Shown one piece after another: positions 1 to 11,008 of a DNA stretch of 64,000 nt (its first letter is position 1; every line of letters begins with the position of its first letter). The DNA is taken from NCBI GenBank assembly GCA_007922195.1, contig ML681992.1, positions 36,905,918-36,969,917 of the forward strand, in the 5' to 3' direction. The DNA comes from Podocnemis expansa. Taxonomy: Eukaryota; Chordata; Testudines; Podocnemididae. Both the position numbers and the translations under genes were made by a program. The notes under the pieces are model-generated. The model was not told where the DNA came from. It was given only the letters and a program-made list of their open reading frames with translations, and did no database searches.

Positions 1-193
1 AAATGTTGGGGCATTTCTGGTACGTGATGGCATAGATCACATTAGTAGATGAGCAGCTAAATGATCCTTTGATGGAGGAACTGGCTTGATTAGGACCTAT
101 GATGGTATCTATTGTGCAGATACGTGAGCAGACTTGGCAGCATGATTTGTTGCAGGGGTGTGTACCTGCTTTAATGTTTCTCTTGTTAGATCT
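1..193 (-). mobile_element. Penelope-like element fragment, GIY-YIG linker region
   Basis: The minus strand reads as an almost open frame with the spacing of the Cys-rich linker and the first strand of a Penelope-type GIY-YIG endonuclease: GTHPCNK, then C-Q-V-C, then a block ending SSTNVIYAI followed by QKCP. It aligns closely in DNA with 45540-45750, which carries the same reading frame. The fragment is cut by the window edge on the 3' side and by the MITE starting at 194. GIY-YIG nuclease domains nick the target DNA in Penelope-like retroelements. This copy has lost several cysteines and is not functional. Confidence 0.75.
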
Positions 194-558
194 GGCTATA
201 TCTGCACTGACAGAGTTAATTCAAAATAGTTATTTTGAATTAACTACCTCACATTTAAATCAAATTTATTATTTTGAATTAGAGAGCCTTCACTAGATTC
301 CTAATTTGAAATAAAGTAGGCTTTACTAGGTTGAATTAGATAGTTTTCACTTGACTCTAATTTGAACTAGGGGAAGGTAGGCAAGTGAATAGGGAAATTA
401 GTTTGAATTAAGCCTACTCTGCAGCTAAAAGTGGCTTAATCCGAACTAAATAATTTTGAATTAACAATTACTTTGAAGTAAAAGCAGGTTTTATTATATC
501 GAATTACACTTCCTTCATTCAAAAATAGGAAAGGCTTAATTTGATATAAGACAATGCC
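194..558. mobile_element. Harbinger-type MITE (A family), decayed
   Basis: The left end reads GGCTATATCTGCACT, one of the A-family end variants. The right end is the reverse complement of GGCATTGTCTTAT, a plausible decayed partner. The inside is AT-rich, with the words TTTGAATTA and TAATTTGAA in both orientations, as in other copies here. The flanking triplets TCT and TCC differ by one base. There is no coding capacity. It interrupts the PLE fragment on its left, so it is younger than that fragment. Confidence 0.5.
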
Positions 559-1029
559 TCCATGCACAAAGATTAAGTTATATTCATAGAATAATAGGGT
601 TGGAAGGGACTTCATGAGGTCATCTAGTCCAACCCCCTGCCAAAAAAGCAGAACCACTCCCACTAAATTATCCCAGCCAGAGTTTTGTCCAGCCAGGCCT
701 TAAACATCTTCAAAGACAAAGATTCCACCATCTCCCTAGGTAGCCCATTCCAATGCTTTATGACTCACCTAGTAAAAAAGCCTTTCCTAATATCCAGCCT
801 CAACCTCCCCAGCTGCAACTTGAAACCATTGCTCCTTGTTTTGTCCTCTATTACTACTGAAAACAGCTGAGCTTCATCCTTTTTGGAGCATACCTTCAGG
901 TAGCTGAAGGTTGCTATCAAATCCCCCCTTAGTCTTCTCTTCTCCAGACTAAATAAGCCTAGTTCCTTCAGTCTTTCTTCATAGGTCTTGTGCTCCAGCC
1001 CGTTGATCATTTTTGTTTCCCTACACTGG

Positions 1030-1293
1030 CAGAGGCATCATTGTCCCAGGGAAGCACCCGGGACACTGGCCCAAGCCACGCCCTCTAGCAGGAGGCCACA
1101 ACCCCTGGCCACAGGCCACACCCCCAGCCAGAGACGAGGCCAGGAGCATCCTGCGCAGCCGCAGGCAGCTGAGCCCTGGATCCCCAGCCCGATCAGGCCA
1201 GAGACCGGGAGAGGCAGGCCCCGCCAGACCCAGGGCACTGGTGATGGAATTCGGGGCATGTGCCCTGTGTGCGCAGCACCAGCGACGCCCCTG
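1030..1293. mobile_element. Non-autonomous hAT element inside CR1
   Basis: This is a GC-rich block that interrupts a conserved stretch of the CR1 3' region; the undisturbed order can be seen at 48120-48190. It begins CAGAGGCATC and ends with the reverse complement of CAGGGGCGTC, an imperfect hAT-type terminal inverted repeat. The flanking octamers TACACTGG (1022-1029) and TCCACTGG (1294-1301) are an 8-bp target duplication with one mismatch, the hAT length. No transposase is encoded. It is younger than the CR1 it splits. Confidence 0.75.
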
Positions 1294-1301
1294 TCCACTG
1301 G

Positions 1302-2740
1302 ACTCTAATTTGTCCACGTCCTTTTTGTAGTGGGGTGCCCAAAACTGGACACAAGATTCCAAATGCGGCCTCACTAGTGCTGAATAGAGGGGAATGATCA
1401 CATCCCTCAGTCTCCTGGCAACACTTCTTCTGATGCAGCCCACTATGCCATTGGCCTTTTTGGCAGCAAGAACACACTGCTGACTCATATCCACCTTCCC
1501 ATCCACCATGACCCCCAGGTCCTTTTCTACAGTACTGCTACATAGCTGATCGCTCCCCAGCCTGTAGCAGCGCATGGGGTTTTTCCATCCCAAGTGCAGG
1601 ACTTTGCACTTGTTCTTGTTGAACCTCATGAGATTTCTTTTGGCCCACTGTTCCTATTTGTCAATGTCTCCCTGAATCCTGTCCTTGCTCTCCAGCATGT
1701 CTACCATTCCCCCCAGCTTGGCATCATCCACAAACTTACTGAGTGTGTAATCAATCCCATCGTCCAGATCATTACTGAAAATGTTGAACAGAACTGGCCG
1801 CAGGATTGACCCCTGGCCACACCACTCATTACTGGTTGCAAACTAGACATGGAGCCATTGATGTCTACACGCTGAAACCATTGATATAGCCAGTTCTCTA
1901 TCCACGTTACAGTCCACACATCCAACGCATACTTCCTTAACTTGCTGATGAGAATGCTATGGGAAACTGTATCAAAAGCCTTGCTAAAGTCAAGGTATAT
2001 CACATCAATGGCTCTTCCCACATCCACAAATGTAGTCATCTCATTATAAAAGGCGATGAGGTTGGTCAGGCATGATTTACCCTTGGTGAATCCATGCTGA
2101 CTGTTCCTGATCACTATTTTACTACAAGTGTTTCAGGATGGATTCTTTGAGAACCTGCTCCATGATTTTTCCAGGGATTGAGGTGAGGCTAACAGGTCTG
2201 TAATTCCCTGGATCCTCCTTTTTCCCTTTCTTGAAGATAGGCACTATATTTGCTTTTTTCCAGTCCTTTGGTACCTCCCCCATTCGCCACGAGTTAATAA
2301 GATAATGGCCAGTGGTACTGCTATCCCATCCGCCAACTCTCTCAGCACCCTTGGTCGTCTAGCCTCATAGACTTGTGCACATCCAGCTTCTTTAGGTAGT
2401 CCCTAACCCAACCGTCTGTCACCAAGGGTCTCTCTTCTTCTCTCCAATCTGTCATACCCAGTGTAGTGGGCTGGGAGCTGGCCCTGCCTGTGAAAACTGA
2501 AGTAAAGAAAGCATTAAGCACTTCAGCCTTTTCCTCATCCTCTATCACGAGGCTACCTGCCCCATTCAGTAAGGGACCTATGCCATCCTTGATCCTCTTC
2601 TTGTTATTGACATACTTGTAGAACCCCTTGCTGTTATCCTTCACATCCCTTGCTAGCCACAACTCCAACTGTCCTTTGGCCTTTCTGATTTTATCCCTGC
2701 ACTCCCGAGCAATATCTTTATATGACTCTTTAGTCATCTG
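1302..2740 (-). pseudogene. CR1 reverse transcriptase remnant
   Basis: Three minus-strand open segments together cover the CR1 reverse transcriptase. 2342-2737 is the N-terminal region with NNKKRIKDGIGPLL and DWREEERP. 1701-2114 carries QHGFTKGKSCLTNL, VIYLDFSKAFDTV (the conserved first catalytic-Asp block) and WIENWL. 1302-1629 is the thumb, with VHLG-like and VMVDGK-type blocks and VRPHLESCVQFWAP. The segments lie in different frames, so the enzyme is dead. It would copy CR1 RNA at a nicked target in the nucleus. Confidence 0.9.
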
Positions 2741-2913
2741 TCCAAGCTTTCACTTCCTGTAAGCTTCCTTTTTATGCTTTAGCTCAGTGCAGAGTTCTCT
2801 GTTAAGTCACACTGGATGCCTTCCACATTTGCTGTTCTTTCTGCACATCAGAATGGTATCTTCCTGTGCCCTTCGCAGGCTTCTATAAACTGCAGCCAGC
2901 TCTCTTGGGCACC

Positions 2914-3498
2914 TTACCCCTTCAGATCAGCCTCCCAAGGGATCCTGCCCATCAGTTCCCTGAGGGAGCCAAAATCTGCTTTTCTGAAGTCCAGGGTCTG
3001 TGTTTTGCTTCTTTCTTTTTTTCTATTAATCAGCATCTTGAACTCTATCATCTCATGGTCACTGCTGCCCAGGTTGCCATTCACTTCTATGTCCCTAATC
3101 AATTCTTCTCTGTTTGTGAGCAGCAGGTTGGGTGGTGCAAAGCCCCTAGTTGGTTCCTCCAGCATTTGTATGAGGAAGTTGTCCTCAACACTCTCCAAAA
3201 ACTTCCTGGATTGCCTGTGTAGTGCTGTATTGGTCTCCCAGCAGATGTCAGGGTAACTGAAGTGCCCCATGAGAACCAGGGCCTGTGATCTGGAAACTTC
3301 TGCCAGTTGTCCATAGAATGCCTCATCCACCTCCTCCTTCTGGTCTGGAGGCCTATAGCAGATACCCACCATGACATCCTCCTTGTTGCCCTCTCCTCTA
3401 AACTTAACCCACAGACTTTCAACTGGCTTGTTTCCACTTCCATAATGGAGCTCTGAGCAGTCATAGAGCTCTTTTACATATAGCACTACTCTTCCCAT
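2914..3498 (-). pseudogene. CR1 endonuclease C-terminal half, remnant
   Basis: This 194-residue open frame matches the C-terminal half of the CR1 apurinic-like endonuclease: VGICYRPPDQKEEVDE, then MGHFSYPDICWE (the usual GDFN-type metal and catalytic block, degenerate here), then GSSDHEMIEF, which contains the catalytic SDH motif. The N-terminal catalytic residues are lost because the element is 5'-truncated near 3512. The Asp of the GDFN block is replaced by His. Confidence 0.88.
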
Positions 3499-3512
3499 AC
3501 ATAGCGCTACTC

Positions 3513-3554
3513 CTTAATTAGGCCCCCTTAATTTGAAATAACTAGTAAGTGTAG
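3513..3554. mobile_element. Possible right end of a Harbinger-type MITE
   Basis: A short AT-rich stretch reads CTTAATTTGAAATAACTAG and then AGTAAGTGTAGATGCAC, resembling the right terminus of A-family MITEs (AGTGTAGACATAGCC). The left part would have been removed by the CR1 ending here. No target duplication is visible. Confidence 0.3.
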
Positions 3555-3584
3555 ATGCACACAATGTGTCCTTCCAGTCTGAAA

Positions 3585-4590
3585 GAAGTTGTTGTGTTTC
3601 CATTGTGATCCCCCAGGAATTGGTTTTAGACACTGTGTTAACATTTTTCTTAATACCATGGAAGGAAAAGTAAAGACATTACTAATAATGTTTACAGATG
3701 ACAAAAAGATTAGGGGTGCAGTAAATATAGAAGAGGCCAAGTCATTGATTCAGAGCTATCTGGATCACTTGTTAAACTTGGAGGAAGCAAACAATATAAG
3801 TATTAACATGACTAAATGTAAATGTTTATATATCTGGGAAGACAGAATGAAGGCCCGACTTACAGGCTGGGGGGTCTCTACCCTGGGAAGCAGAAACTTT
3901 GGAAAAGATCTGAGGTAATAGTGAATATTCAGATAAATGTGAGCTTTGAATGTGATGCTGTTGTGGGGGGAGGAAAAACAAACCTAATGTTATCCTGTGA
4001 TGAATAAACAGAAGATTCTCAAGTTGTAGCACAGAAGCTATTTTACTTCTGTATTGGTCACTGGTGTGAACACTGCTGTGATAGTGTGTCTAGTTCTGGT
4101 GTCCACAGTTCAAGAAGGATGTTGATAATTGGAGAGGCTTCAGAAAAGAGCCACAGGAGTTAAAGGATTAGAAAACATGCTTTATAGTGATAGAGTCAAA
4201 GAGCTCAGGGTATTTAGTTTAATAAAAAGTAGTTTATGGGCTAACAGCTACAGTCTTTAGATTTCTCCATGGGGAACAAATATTAAATATAAACAAATAT
4301 ATAATAATGGGTTCTGTGATCTAATAACACAATCCAATGGCTGGAAGTTGAAGCTAGCAAAATTCAAACTAGAAATAAAGCATTATTTTTTAGTGTGGGG
4401 ATAAGTAACCATTGGAAGAATTTATCAACAGTTCTGATAATTTTATAATAAAGATTAGATTTTTTTTCTAAAAGATATGATATAGGAACTATTTTGGGAA
4501 AGCTCTGTGTTCTATGATATGCAGGAAGTCAGACTAGATGAACAAAATGATTCCCTCTGTCTCTGGAATCTATAAATAGGAACCTATGAA
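3585..4590 (+). mobile_element. Old CR1-type LINE relic, plus strand
   Basis: The plus strand carries a worn CR1-type reverse transcriptase: a block reading LLIMFTDDKKIRGAVNIEEA, where FTDD stands for the FADD catalytic motif, followed by NMTKCKCLYI. Around 4100-4220 DNA similar to the CR1 thumb follows, with complement to KRATRVIKGLE-type coding. The tail near 4530-4580 reads like the CR1 3' UTR (AAGTCAGACTAGATGAAC). It is far more diverged than the neighbouring minus-strand CR1 and has many stops. Confidence 0.75.
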
Positions 4591-4599
4591 TATTTGTTC

Positions 4600-4915
4600 A
4601 AGTAGGTACCAAGGTCCATATACAGAAAAAAACACTTAAGCATATGTCTAAATTTCATAATGGGGCTTAAAGTTAAGTCTATAATTTAAGTGTTTTATGA
4701 ATAGGTATAGCTTTCTGAATCAGGCGAAGTGAAATGAGTTTGCATGATCAGGTCTTAAATGCATTGTGAAGGCAAAAATAAATATTTAAGTATCAGTCAT
4801 AACATGTATGTTAAGTAGCAGCTCAAAGGTAAAATCTGACTAGACTGAAATCAATGGCAAAGCTCCCATTGAATTTACTGAGGTTAAGATTTCACCCATA
4901 AATGTAATCTGAAAT
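4600..4915. repeat. Ancient palindromic amniote repeats
   Basis: Two worn inverted-repeat patterns are visible. 4630-4710 has AACACTTAAGCATATG answered by AATTTAAGTGTTTTATGA. 4830-4905 has AAATCTGAC...CAATGGCAAAGCTCCCATTG...AAGATTTCACCC. Both look like old hairpin-type repeats I associate with turtle and archosaur genomes. No coding content was found. Confidence 0.4.
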
Positions 4916-5385
4916 AATATCAGAATTTAAAGAGAGCAGGTGTATTTTGTGTTCTTTTCCAACTAACTTTAATTCTTGAAATGCTACAATTTTCTTTTCT
5001 GTAGGGGAGAGGTGTTGATTGTGATGGTAGGTACTTGAAGATGTCCTATTATTAATCCATTAACATATTCATCTTGACAAGTGAATGAGATTTCCACTGC
5101 AGTTGCCTGGAGAAAATCCTGAGACTATTTTAAATTGTAATATTTTTGGCAAACAGCTGGAGGATTTTCAGTTTAGGGTTTCTCTGATGGGATTATCTTA
5201 AAATAGATCTGCCTCACAGCACATATTTCTGTAGCAGGGAATCCCAACCTTTTGATCCAGAACTTGCCAGGAAAGTCTTATTTAATATTTGGTTAATTTG
5301 TTAAAAACAGTCAATAGTACAGGGTACTTCAAACTCTCTTTAAAACACATACCACCATCTCACCATCTTTATCCTCTGAAAATAC
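4916..5385. other. No feature recognised
   Basis: AT-rich unique-looking sequence without a credible open frame, repeat end or RNA gene. Confidence 0.5.
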
Positions 5386-5388
5386 AAT

Positions 5389-5808
5389 GGCTGTGTTCAC
5401 ACACAGGGGGTTATTTTGATATGGTTGTTTCGAAACAACCATATCAAAATAACACCTTATTTCGAAATAACTTAATTTGAATTAACAGTTTGTTAATTCA
5501 AATTAAGGAAAAAAGCTCAAAGTGAAATAGCAGGTTTAGGCAACAGTTATTTCAAAACAAGTCACCGTTGTTTCGAAACAATGTCTTTGCACGGCGTTGT
5601 TTCGAAACAAGTTGTTTCAAAACAATGTTGTTTCATCCCTGCCTGGCGTTTAACATGTTTTGAAACAACACCATTCAAAACAATGGTTCACCGTTCAAAA
5701 CAATGGTTCCCGCTGTTCCAAAACCACCGTGCGGTGTGTGAACAGCCTAAATCTTATTTCAAAATAACCTCTGTTGTTTCGAAATAAGAGGGCTGTGTGA
5801 ACACAGCC
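5389..5808. mobile_element. B-family MITE, Harbinger-type ends
   Basis: The termini are GGCTGTGTTCACACA and its near-perfect complement TGTGTGAACACAGCC, flanked by AAT on both sides (5386-5388 and 5809-5811). The inside is packed with TTGTTTCGAAACAAC-type self-complementary words and a central AATTTGAATTAACAG palindrome. The element has no coding capacity and would be mobilised in trans. Confidence 0.85.
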
Positions 5809-5811
5809 AAT

Positions 5812-8670
5812 GTTTATAGTGAATTTTAAGAGAGAAGTTTTTGAAGGGGTGGCTATATCAATTAGAATAAAAGGACTGGCTTGACTGAGCTTTCTAATTA
5901 GATTTTTATTCCGATCAACAGCAGTGTTCCAATTTCAATGTATAAAAATGTGATTATGTGACATTGTCATTTTTCAGCTCAAAAGTCAAGGTCATTTTGC
6001 TCTCACCCATTCACTTACTTCTACTGATTGTGTTATTATTGAGCAGTATGTATAAAATGCCATGCTACATTACAGCACTATCTGCACTGGAGTGATCGTT
6101 ATCCACATTGTACGTTACCCATATAACTTTGTTTTTGCAATTCTTTACCAGTTGTGCCAGCCACAGCACTAATATCATACCAGTTTGCAAGTTCTCAATA
6201 AAAAAGAATGAAACCCCCAAGGAGAATGCGAATGGCCACAGTAACCACAAGAGTTCCTGAAATGTTCTACGAATTCCGTATCATCATCCAGCTCTGTGCT
6301 AAAACATCTGTGAGGTCTAGTGTCACAGGGAGCTGTCCAGCATAGCAGTAACTCCTGAAGAATTCCATGAGAAACACTGCTATTTGACAAACTACAGAAT
6401 ACTACAACTACAGAGAAACACGTAAGGGCTCTTCTGTAATAAGCTGGTAAAGGATCCTAAAAACAAATAAATAAAGGGCTAGTTCCTGTTGTTTGTATGT
6501 TGAGGCAATTATTATAGTATTTGTGCAATTTGTTGTGGCTAAAGAAATATCTTTAAAGGAGAAGATATATAAAAAAATTAATAATGTTTGAGGCACCAAA
6601 GTGGAAAATGAGAATAGTTGTGGAACCATTGAGACTTTGATTATGATCAACTAGTTGATTACCCTAAATGAGTCTTCTGAAATATATCACTGGCAATAAA
6701 GAAATTTAATGTAGGTTTGAAATTTTGTTATCACGAAATCCTCATATCACAGGTTACTCTAAAATACTTCAGAAAAAAATAGCATTCAACCTCTAGGAAG
6801 GCATCGTAGCTGTGATTTATAACAATCTGCCTTCATATAGCTTGCCTTTGTAAACAGAATTTCCCAGTAACATAGTGATGTGAACACAATTGTTTAGTGT
6901 ACAGAAGTTCAAGTGATGCTCCTATATTCTAATAAATCATTAGATTTAACTACTTGGAGTGAAATCCTGGCTGCATTGAAATCAGAGGCAAAATTCTTGT
7001 TGACATCAAACAACAAAAATATAACCTTCTTTGCAGTTCATCTGCTAAACTATGCCAATGATTAAGAATAACACATTCATTTTGAGTTCATGTAAATCTG
7101 TATCTACCTTACTGATAAATAATTGGAGACTAGATCCTATTGATTTTGTCTCATTGGAAAGATGACAAGTTGGTTGTATCTACTGATACTATAACTAAGA
7201 GCTCACTAGTTCTCAGGAGTCTTTTTAGGATTCCTGGAAAAGTATTCTCAGTTAATATCTTTCCTTGAAATTGATTATATTTTTCAAAGGTATTTTAATA
7301 TAAAAAATCCATATCCTTATGAATAGTTGAATGAATAATCTACCACACAGATTAGCAAATGGAAAGATCCCATACTACTTCTTAGGGACCAGTATACATG
7401 GAAAGCCTACTGCCAAAATACATCTCCTTTTTATTGAAATTTAAAGAAAAATCTTTTAATTGCCTTACAAATGACTTTCTTGGGACCAAGTTCTTTAAAT
7501 TCAAATACCCATGGGTAACTTTAAATGCACACATAGAATAACTGAAGTCAGTAGGATTGCTTGTGTGGGCAAAGTTACCAGTGTGGTTATGTTTTTTTTC
7601 AGGACTAGGCTCTATAAAATATCCTCCCTGAAGCAGTATGCTATAAAACCTCATTCTGCTGCTTGAAATCATTTCTCAGCCTTCGCTGCTTTCTATTAGT
7701 ATTTCAACATTGACTTTCACTGACTCTTGTCCTAGGCAATCTCCATAAACAGTGATATGTCATATTCATTAAACAAAAAGAAAGTAACAGTAAAAGAGGA
7801 CATAAGCACCTCTGAAAGAAGCTGAGTACCTATAGTTTTGACCATGTCACTGATACCTTGAAGTAGGTATTTAGCAGGGTCATTCCCAGGATATGAACAT
7901 AAGAACAAGCTTACCAAATTTACAATTTATAATTTTAACCTCTTTATCCTGTATCACCTACCTAGACCTATAGATCACACGGTACATTGCCATTCCACAA
8001 CTAGATGAGCGTACTGTTTAGAATAAGTTATTCCATACGATTTACCTGTCTGTTCTTGTTCCTTGGTGGAGAAGGCATCTTTTTCATGTCCCAACACCTA
8101 AAATATACATTCTACATATCACATACTACACAAGAGATTAATTTAAAAAAATCACTCATAGCTTAATAAGTGATAACTCTCAGAAATGAGTGACACATGC
8201 TGTGTTGTTCGATACAGCTATATAGACTTTTATTTTTATCTCCAACAGCAAATTTTTGCTTTATCCCTTTTCTGTGTTGTCTCTCTAGTGGTGTTGCAAG
8301 CTGCTCCCAATGAACACAGGGCAGACAGAAAGAAGGAGGCAGTAATTAGAGGACTTCTGTGCTGACTGGGGAGAGATGGTGACTAAATAAATCAGGTAGT
8401 TCTAGGGAAAGCCAGCTGTGCACCATTCCCAGCTACCTTGGCTCATCTGGCCCCGCACATGGCTAAAGCAGAAGTATGAAGGGTGGCAGAAATGGAGTCA
8501 TGGTGGGACAATCTGAGGGCATGACTGGATGGCAGAATATGCTTACCCCAGCTGAGATAAAACCTAGTATGTTCCATACAAATAAGAGAATTAAGATCCC
8601 ACATGATTTTCCTGAGTTACTCTGTAGATGCACCAGCAGGAATTGCTTATCATAGATTATTAGCATTAAG
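5812..8670. other. Repeat-poor non-coding region
   Basis: No convincing gene or young repeat. The open frames are short and show no known motif. Around 6955-7015 there is half of the old hairpin repeat seen near 4850 (GTGAAATCCTGGC...CATTGAAATC). Confidence 0.5.
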
Positions 8671-8671
8671 A

Positions 8672-8910
8672 ACAAGGGAACATAAGTATGGCCAGACTTG
8701 GTCTGATCTATAGTCAATCTAGCCCAACATCTGGTCTTCAGACAATGGCCAGTATCATGTGCTTCAAGGGGAATGTGACAAGTAATTTAAATAACAGTTG
8801 TACTTTGGGGCCCCAATCAAGTGCCAGGCCAACACTACACTATATACTATATGGAGACAGTAAAAAGACAGTCCCTACCTCAAGGAGCTTAAACTGCAGA
8901 CTATGAGATG
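8672..8910 (-). mobile_element. Old CR1-like 3' region plus ancient repeat
   Basis: 8672-8790 reads ACATAAGTATGGCCAGACTT, then CTAGCCCAACATCTGGTCTT and CAGACAATGGCCAGTATCA, a decayed form of a CR1 3' region common in turtles and crocodilians. A second, better copy lies at 14991-15230. 8830-8895 (GACAGTCCCTACCTCAAGGA) resembles an ancient amniote interspersed repeat. No coding remains. Confidence 0.6.
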
Positions 8911-9974
8911 AAGACACTTATTTTGGTCATGCAAGATTTTTTCAGACTTCACTGTCTCCCTATCAGGCAGATTAAGCTAAAGATTTCGGGTCCCATCTAT
9001 GTGCTAGGGTGAGATCTTCACTTCTGCACTCAGACCTTTTAGATTTGACTGGTGGAGAATTCCCCTGGCACTGGTAACATCAAGGCAGCTGTAAGACTGC
9101 TTTCTAAGAAAACTTTCACAAGCCTGAGAGTAGAAAGTGTGCTGGAGAAAGAACAGGTTAGGCAGGGCCCCAGCCTACAAGGCTGTAGAGAGTGTGAGGC
9201 TGCTAGATTTGGGTTCTAATGTATGTCTATATAACTCTTGCACAACCTGAGATTGGAAAGATGCCAAGGTGTTTAGAATCACTACTAGCTGTAACCTGTC
9301 AAAAATGGAGGAAAATCAGAAGGGATTTTATGAAATACTTATTTTAATGGATTACTAGATCTTTAATTATAACAGTTTTGCAAAAGTTCTATGGTTAACT
9401 AAAACTTTTCCTTGGTAGTTCGTATTTTTCACATAAACTTTCAGATCTTCATGGGCTCTTCCCTGAGTGAGCACTACATATAATTGTCTGAAGAGTCAGC
9501 ATGAAATATTGGAAACAGCTGAAAGCATAGCTGACAGCTTTATAATTTTGAAAAGTTCCAAAGGGGCAGCCTTATCACCAGGGAGAACCATCCCTGAGTT
9601 TCACTAGCTGCTACTGCCCAGTTTCTAAATCCTCAGCCATTTTGCCCTTATGAATTACAATGAGGTATGCAGCTACAATAAGGTATATATCTATGCCATG
9701 CCAAGACTCCTAAGCCACTGTGATGTCACAGATGGAGCAATTGCTTGAGTCACCACTGGCATCACAATGGCCTGTCACATGGTCCACTTCACATCATGCA
9801 TGCACATAGTAAATTAAGAGAGTGGATAGCCCATGCTGCAGTGCATGGGGAAGCATAGAATTCCACCCTGGATTTTAAAATGAAATCAGAGGAGGAGGAA
9901 TCCCCAGCCAACAAGCCTGAATCCTTAGCAAGGTTCTTTGAATTTTAACCTGATCCTGAATAAGTAATGGACAA
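8911..9974. other. No feature recognised
   Basis: Unique-looking non-coding sequence; no open frame with recognisable motifs and no terminal repeats. Confidence 0.5.
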
Positions 9975-10339
9975 TATGGCTGTCAACATCTAAAATTTTA
10001 GTTCAGACTTGCTAGTCTGAACTAAATGGGTATGTCTACATTGTGTGTTTAAGTCGACTTCAGGGCCCTTAAGGCAACTTAAACAAAGCCCTGTCTATAT
10101 TCAAGGGCAATAAAGTTGACTTTAGCATCAGGTAAATTCAACTTTATTACTTCCACTTATAAAGTCGACTTTACAGTTAGGTCAACTTTATTAAGTCAAC
10201 TTAAGGCAATGTGGATGGGAAGTTGCCTTAAGTTGACTTAGTTGGCCTCCCAACCACAGAAAACATGGGGATGGAGGCTGGCTAGAAGGCAACAAAGGTG
10301 GAAGAGTTCCCAGCTGTGTGGATTGCAGCCAAACTCCCC

Positions 10340-10665
10340 ATGTTCCTTGACTGATCTCCCCCGTTCTGAGCTGGACCGGGCATCACAGCCCAACCCAGTA
10401 TTTCCCCCATTCTCGGCCCACTCTTCACGTCTCCCCTGTTCTTTGGCCACTCTGCATGTCTCTCCTGTTCTTAGCCCAACCCTGCCTGTCTCACTCCTTC
10501 TGTGCCCAAACCTGTGTGTCTCCCCCTTGCCTTTCTCAGCCCAGTCCTCAGTGTCTCCCCTTTCTCTACCCAAACCCGTCTCCCCCTTGCCCTTTCAGCC
10601 TGACCCTGCCTGTCTCTCCCCCTCTCCAACCAACCCTGTGTGTCTCCCCTTCTCAAAGGACCCCC
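10340..10665. repeat. Degenerate pyrimidine-rich minisatellite, about 30-bp units
   Basis: About nine imperfect units share the pattern GCCCAACCCTGCCTGTCTC followed by CCCTTTCTC. Strand asymmetry is strong (C and T on plus). The apparent proteins on both strands (Ser/Pro- or Gly/Arg-rich) are by-products of this repetition. It lies within the C-family element. Confidence 0.65.
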
Positions 10666-10682
10666 CTGATATTGTTGTAAAA

Positions 10683-11008
10683 CAAACAAGGAGTCCAGAG
10701 GCAGTTTAAGACTAACAAATTTATTTATTGGATGAGCTTTTATGGGAGAAAAATCCCACTTCAGACAGTTTGAAGATGGGGGAATTTACAGAATGGTAAG
10801 AAATAAATGCAGGGGAGTATAAGACATAGGATCAGGTCACAGTCTAACAGCAAATCAAAGCAGGTGTTAAGATTCAAACACTGGGAAGTAGCACATGGAA
10901 AGAAAGAAAGAAAGTTGCTATTTCTTTCAGATTAGATTGTGTTAAAGCAGGATTAAATCCTGACTATGGATTTTTTTCCCCCATTATAACAGGTGATTTG
11001 ACTTCACC
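10683..11008 (-). mobile_element. Penelope-like element 3' region with internal inversion
   Basis: From 10688 the minus strand carries the PLE 3' terminus (AAGGAGTCC...GACTAACAAATTTATT...GCTTTTATGGGAGAAAAA). Near 10920 orientation flips: 10930-11008 is the upstream part of the same element (complement of the C-terminal coding end, then GTGATTTGACTTC) in plus orientation. The tail and its upstream segment thus face opposite ways, as a twin-priming event would leave them. It is inserted inside the C-family element. Confidence 0.8.

Larger units (their letters stand above)
583..3512 (-). mobile_element. CR1 LINE, 5'-truncated, minus strand
   Basis: A CR1 non-LTR retrotransposon lies antisense. 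Its 3' end at about 583 carries the typical CR1 terminus (ATTCTAT-type repeat, then a complement reading GGTTGGAAGGGAC). Going right, the minus strand encodes the RT thumb and C-terminus, the RT palm, the RT N-terminal part, then the C-terminal half of an apurinic-like endonuclease. The 5' UTR, ORF1 and the start of the endonuclease are missing, as is usual for CR1. Several frameshifts and stops break ORF2. A hAT element is inserted at 1030-1293. Confidence 0.93.

Noticed and set aside
1021..1629. 202-codon minus frame as one protein
   Set aside because: It is a fusion of CR1 reverse-transcriptase thumb with antisense of a hAT insertion.
5389..5808. Regularly recurring TTGTTTCGAAACAAC words as a CRISPR-like array
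   Set aside because: The words are spaced irregularly, occur in both orientations inside defined transposon ends, and the window is vertebrate DNA.
10238..10709. Open frames of 111 and 155 codons on opposite strands
   Set aside because: They arise from a C/T-rich minisatellite within a transposon; the residues simply follow the repeat unit and no domain is visible.
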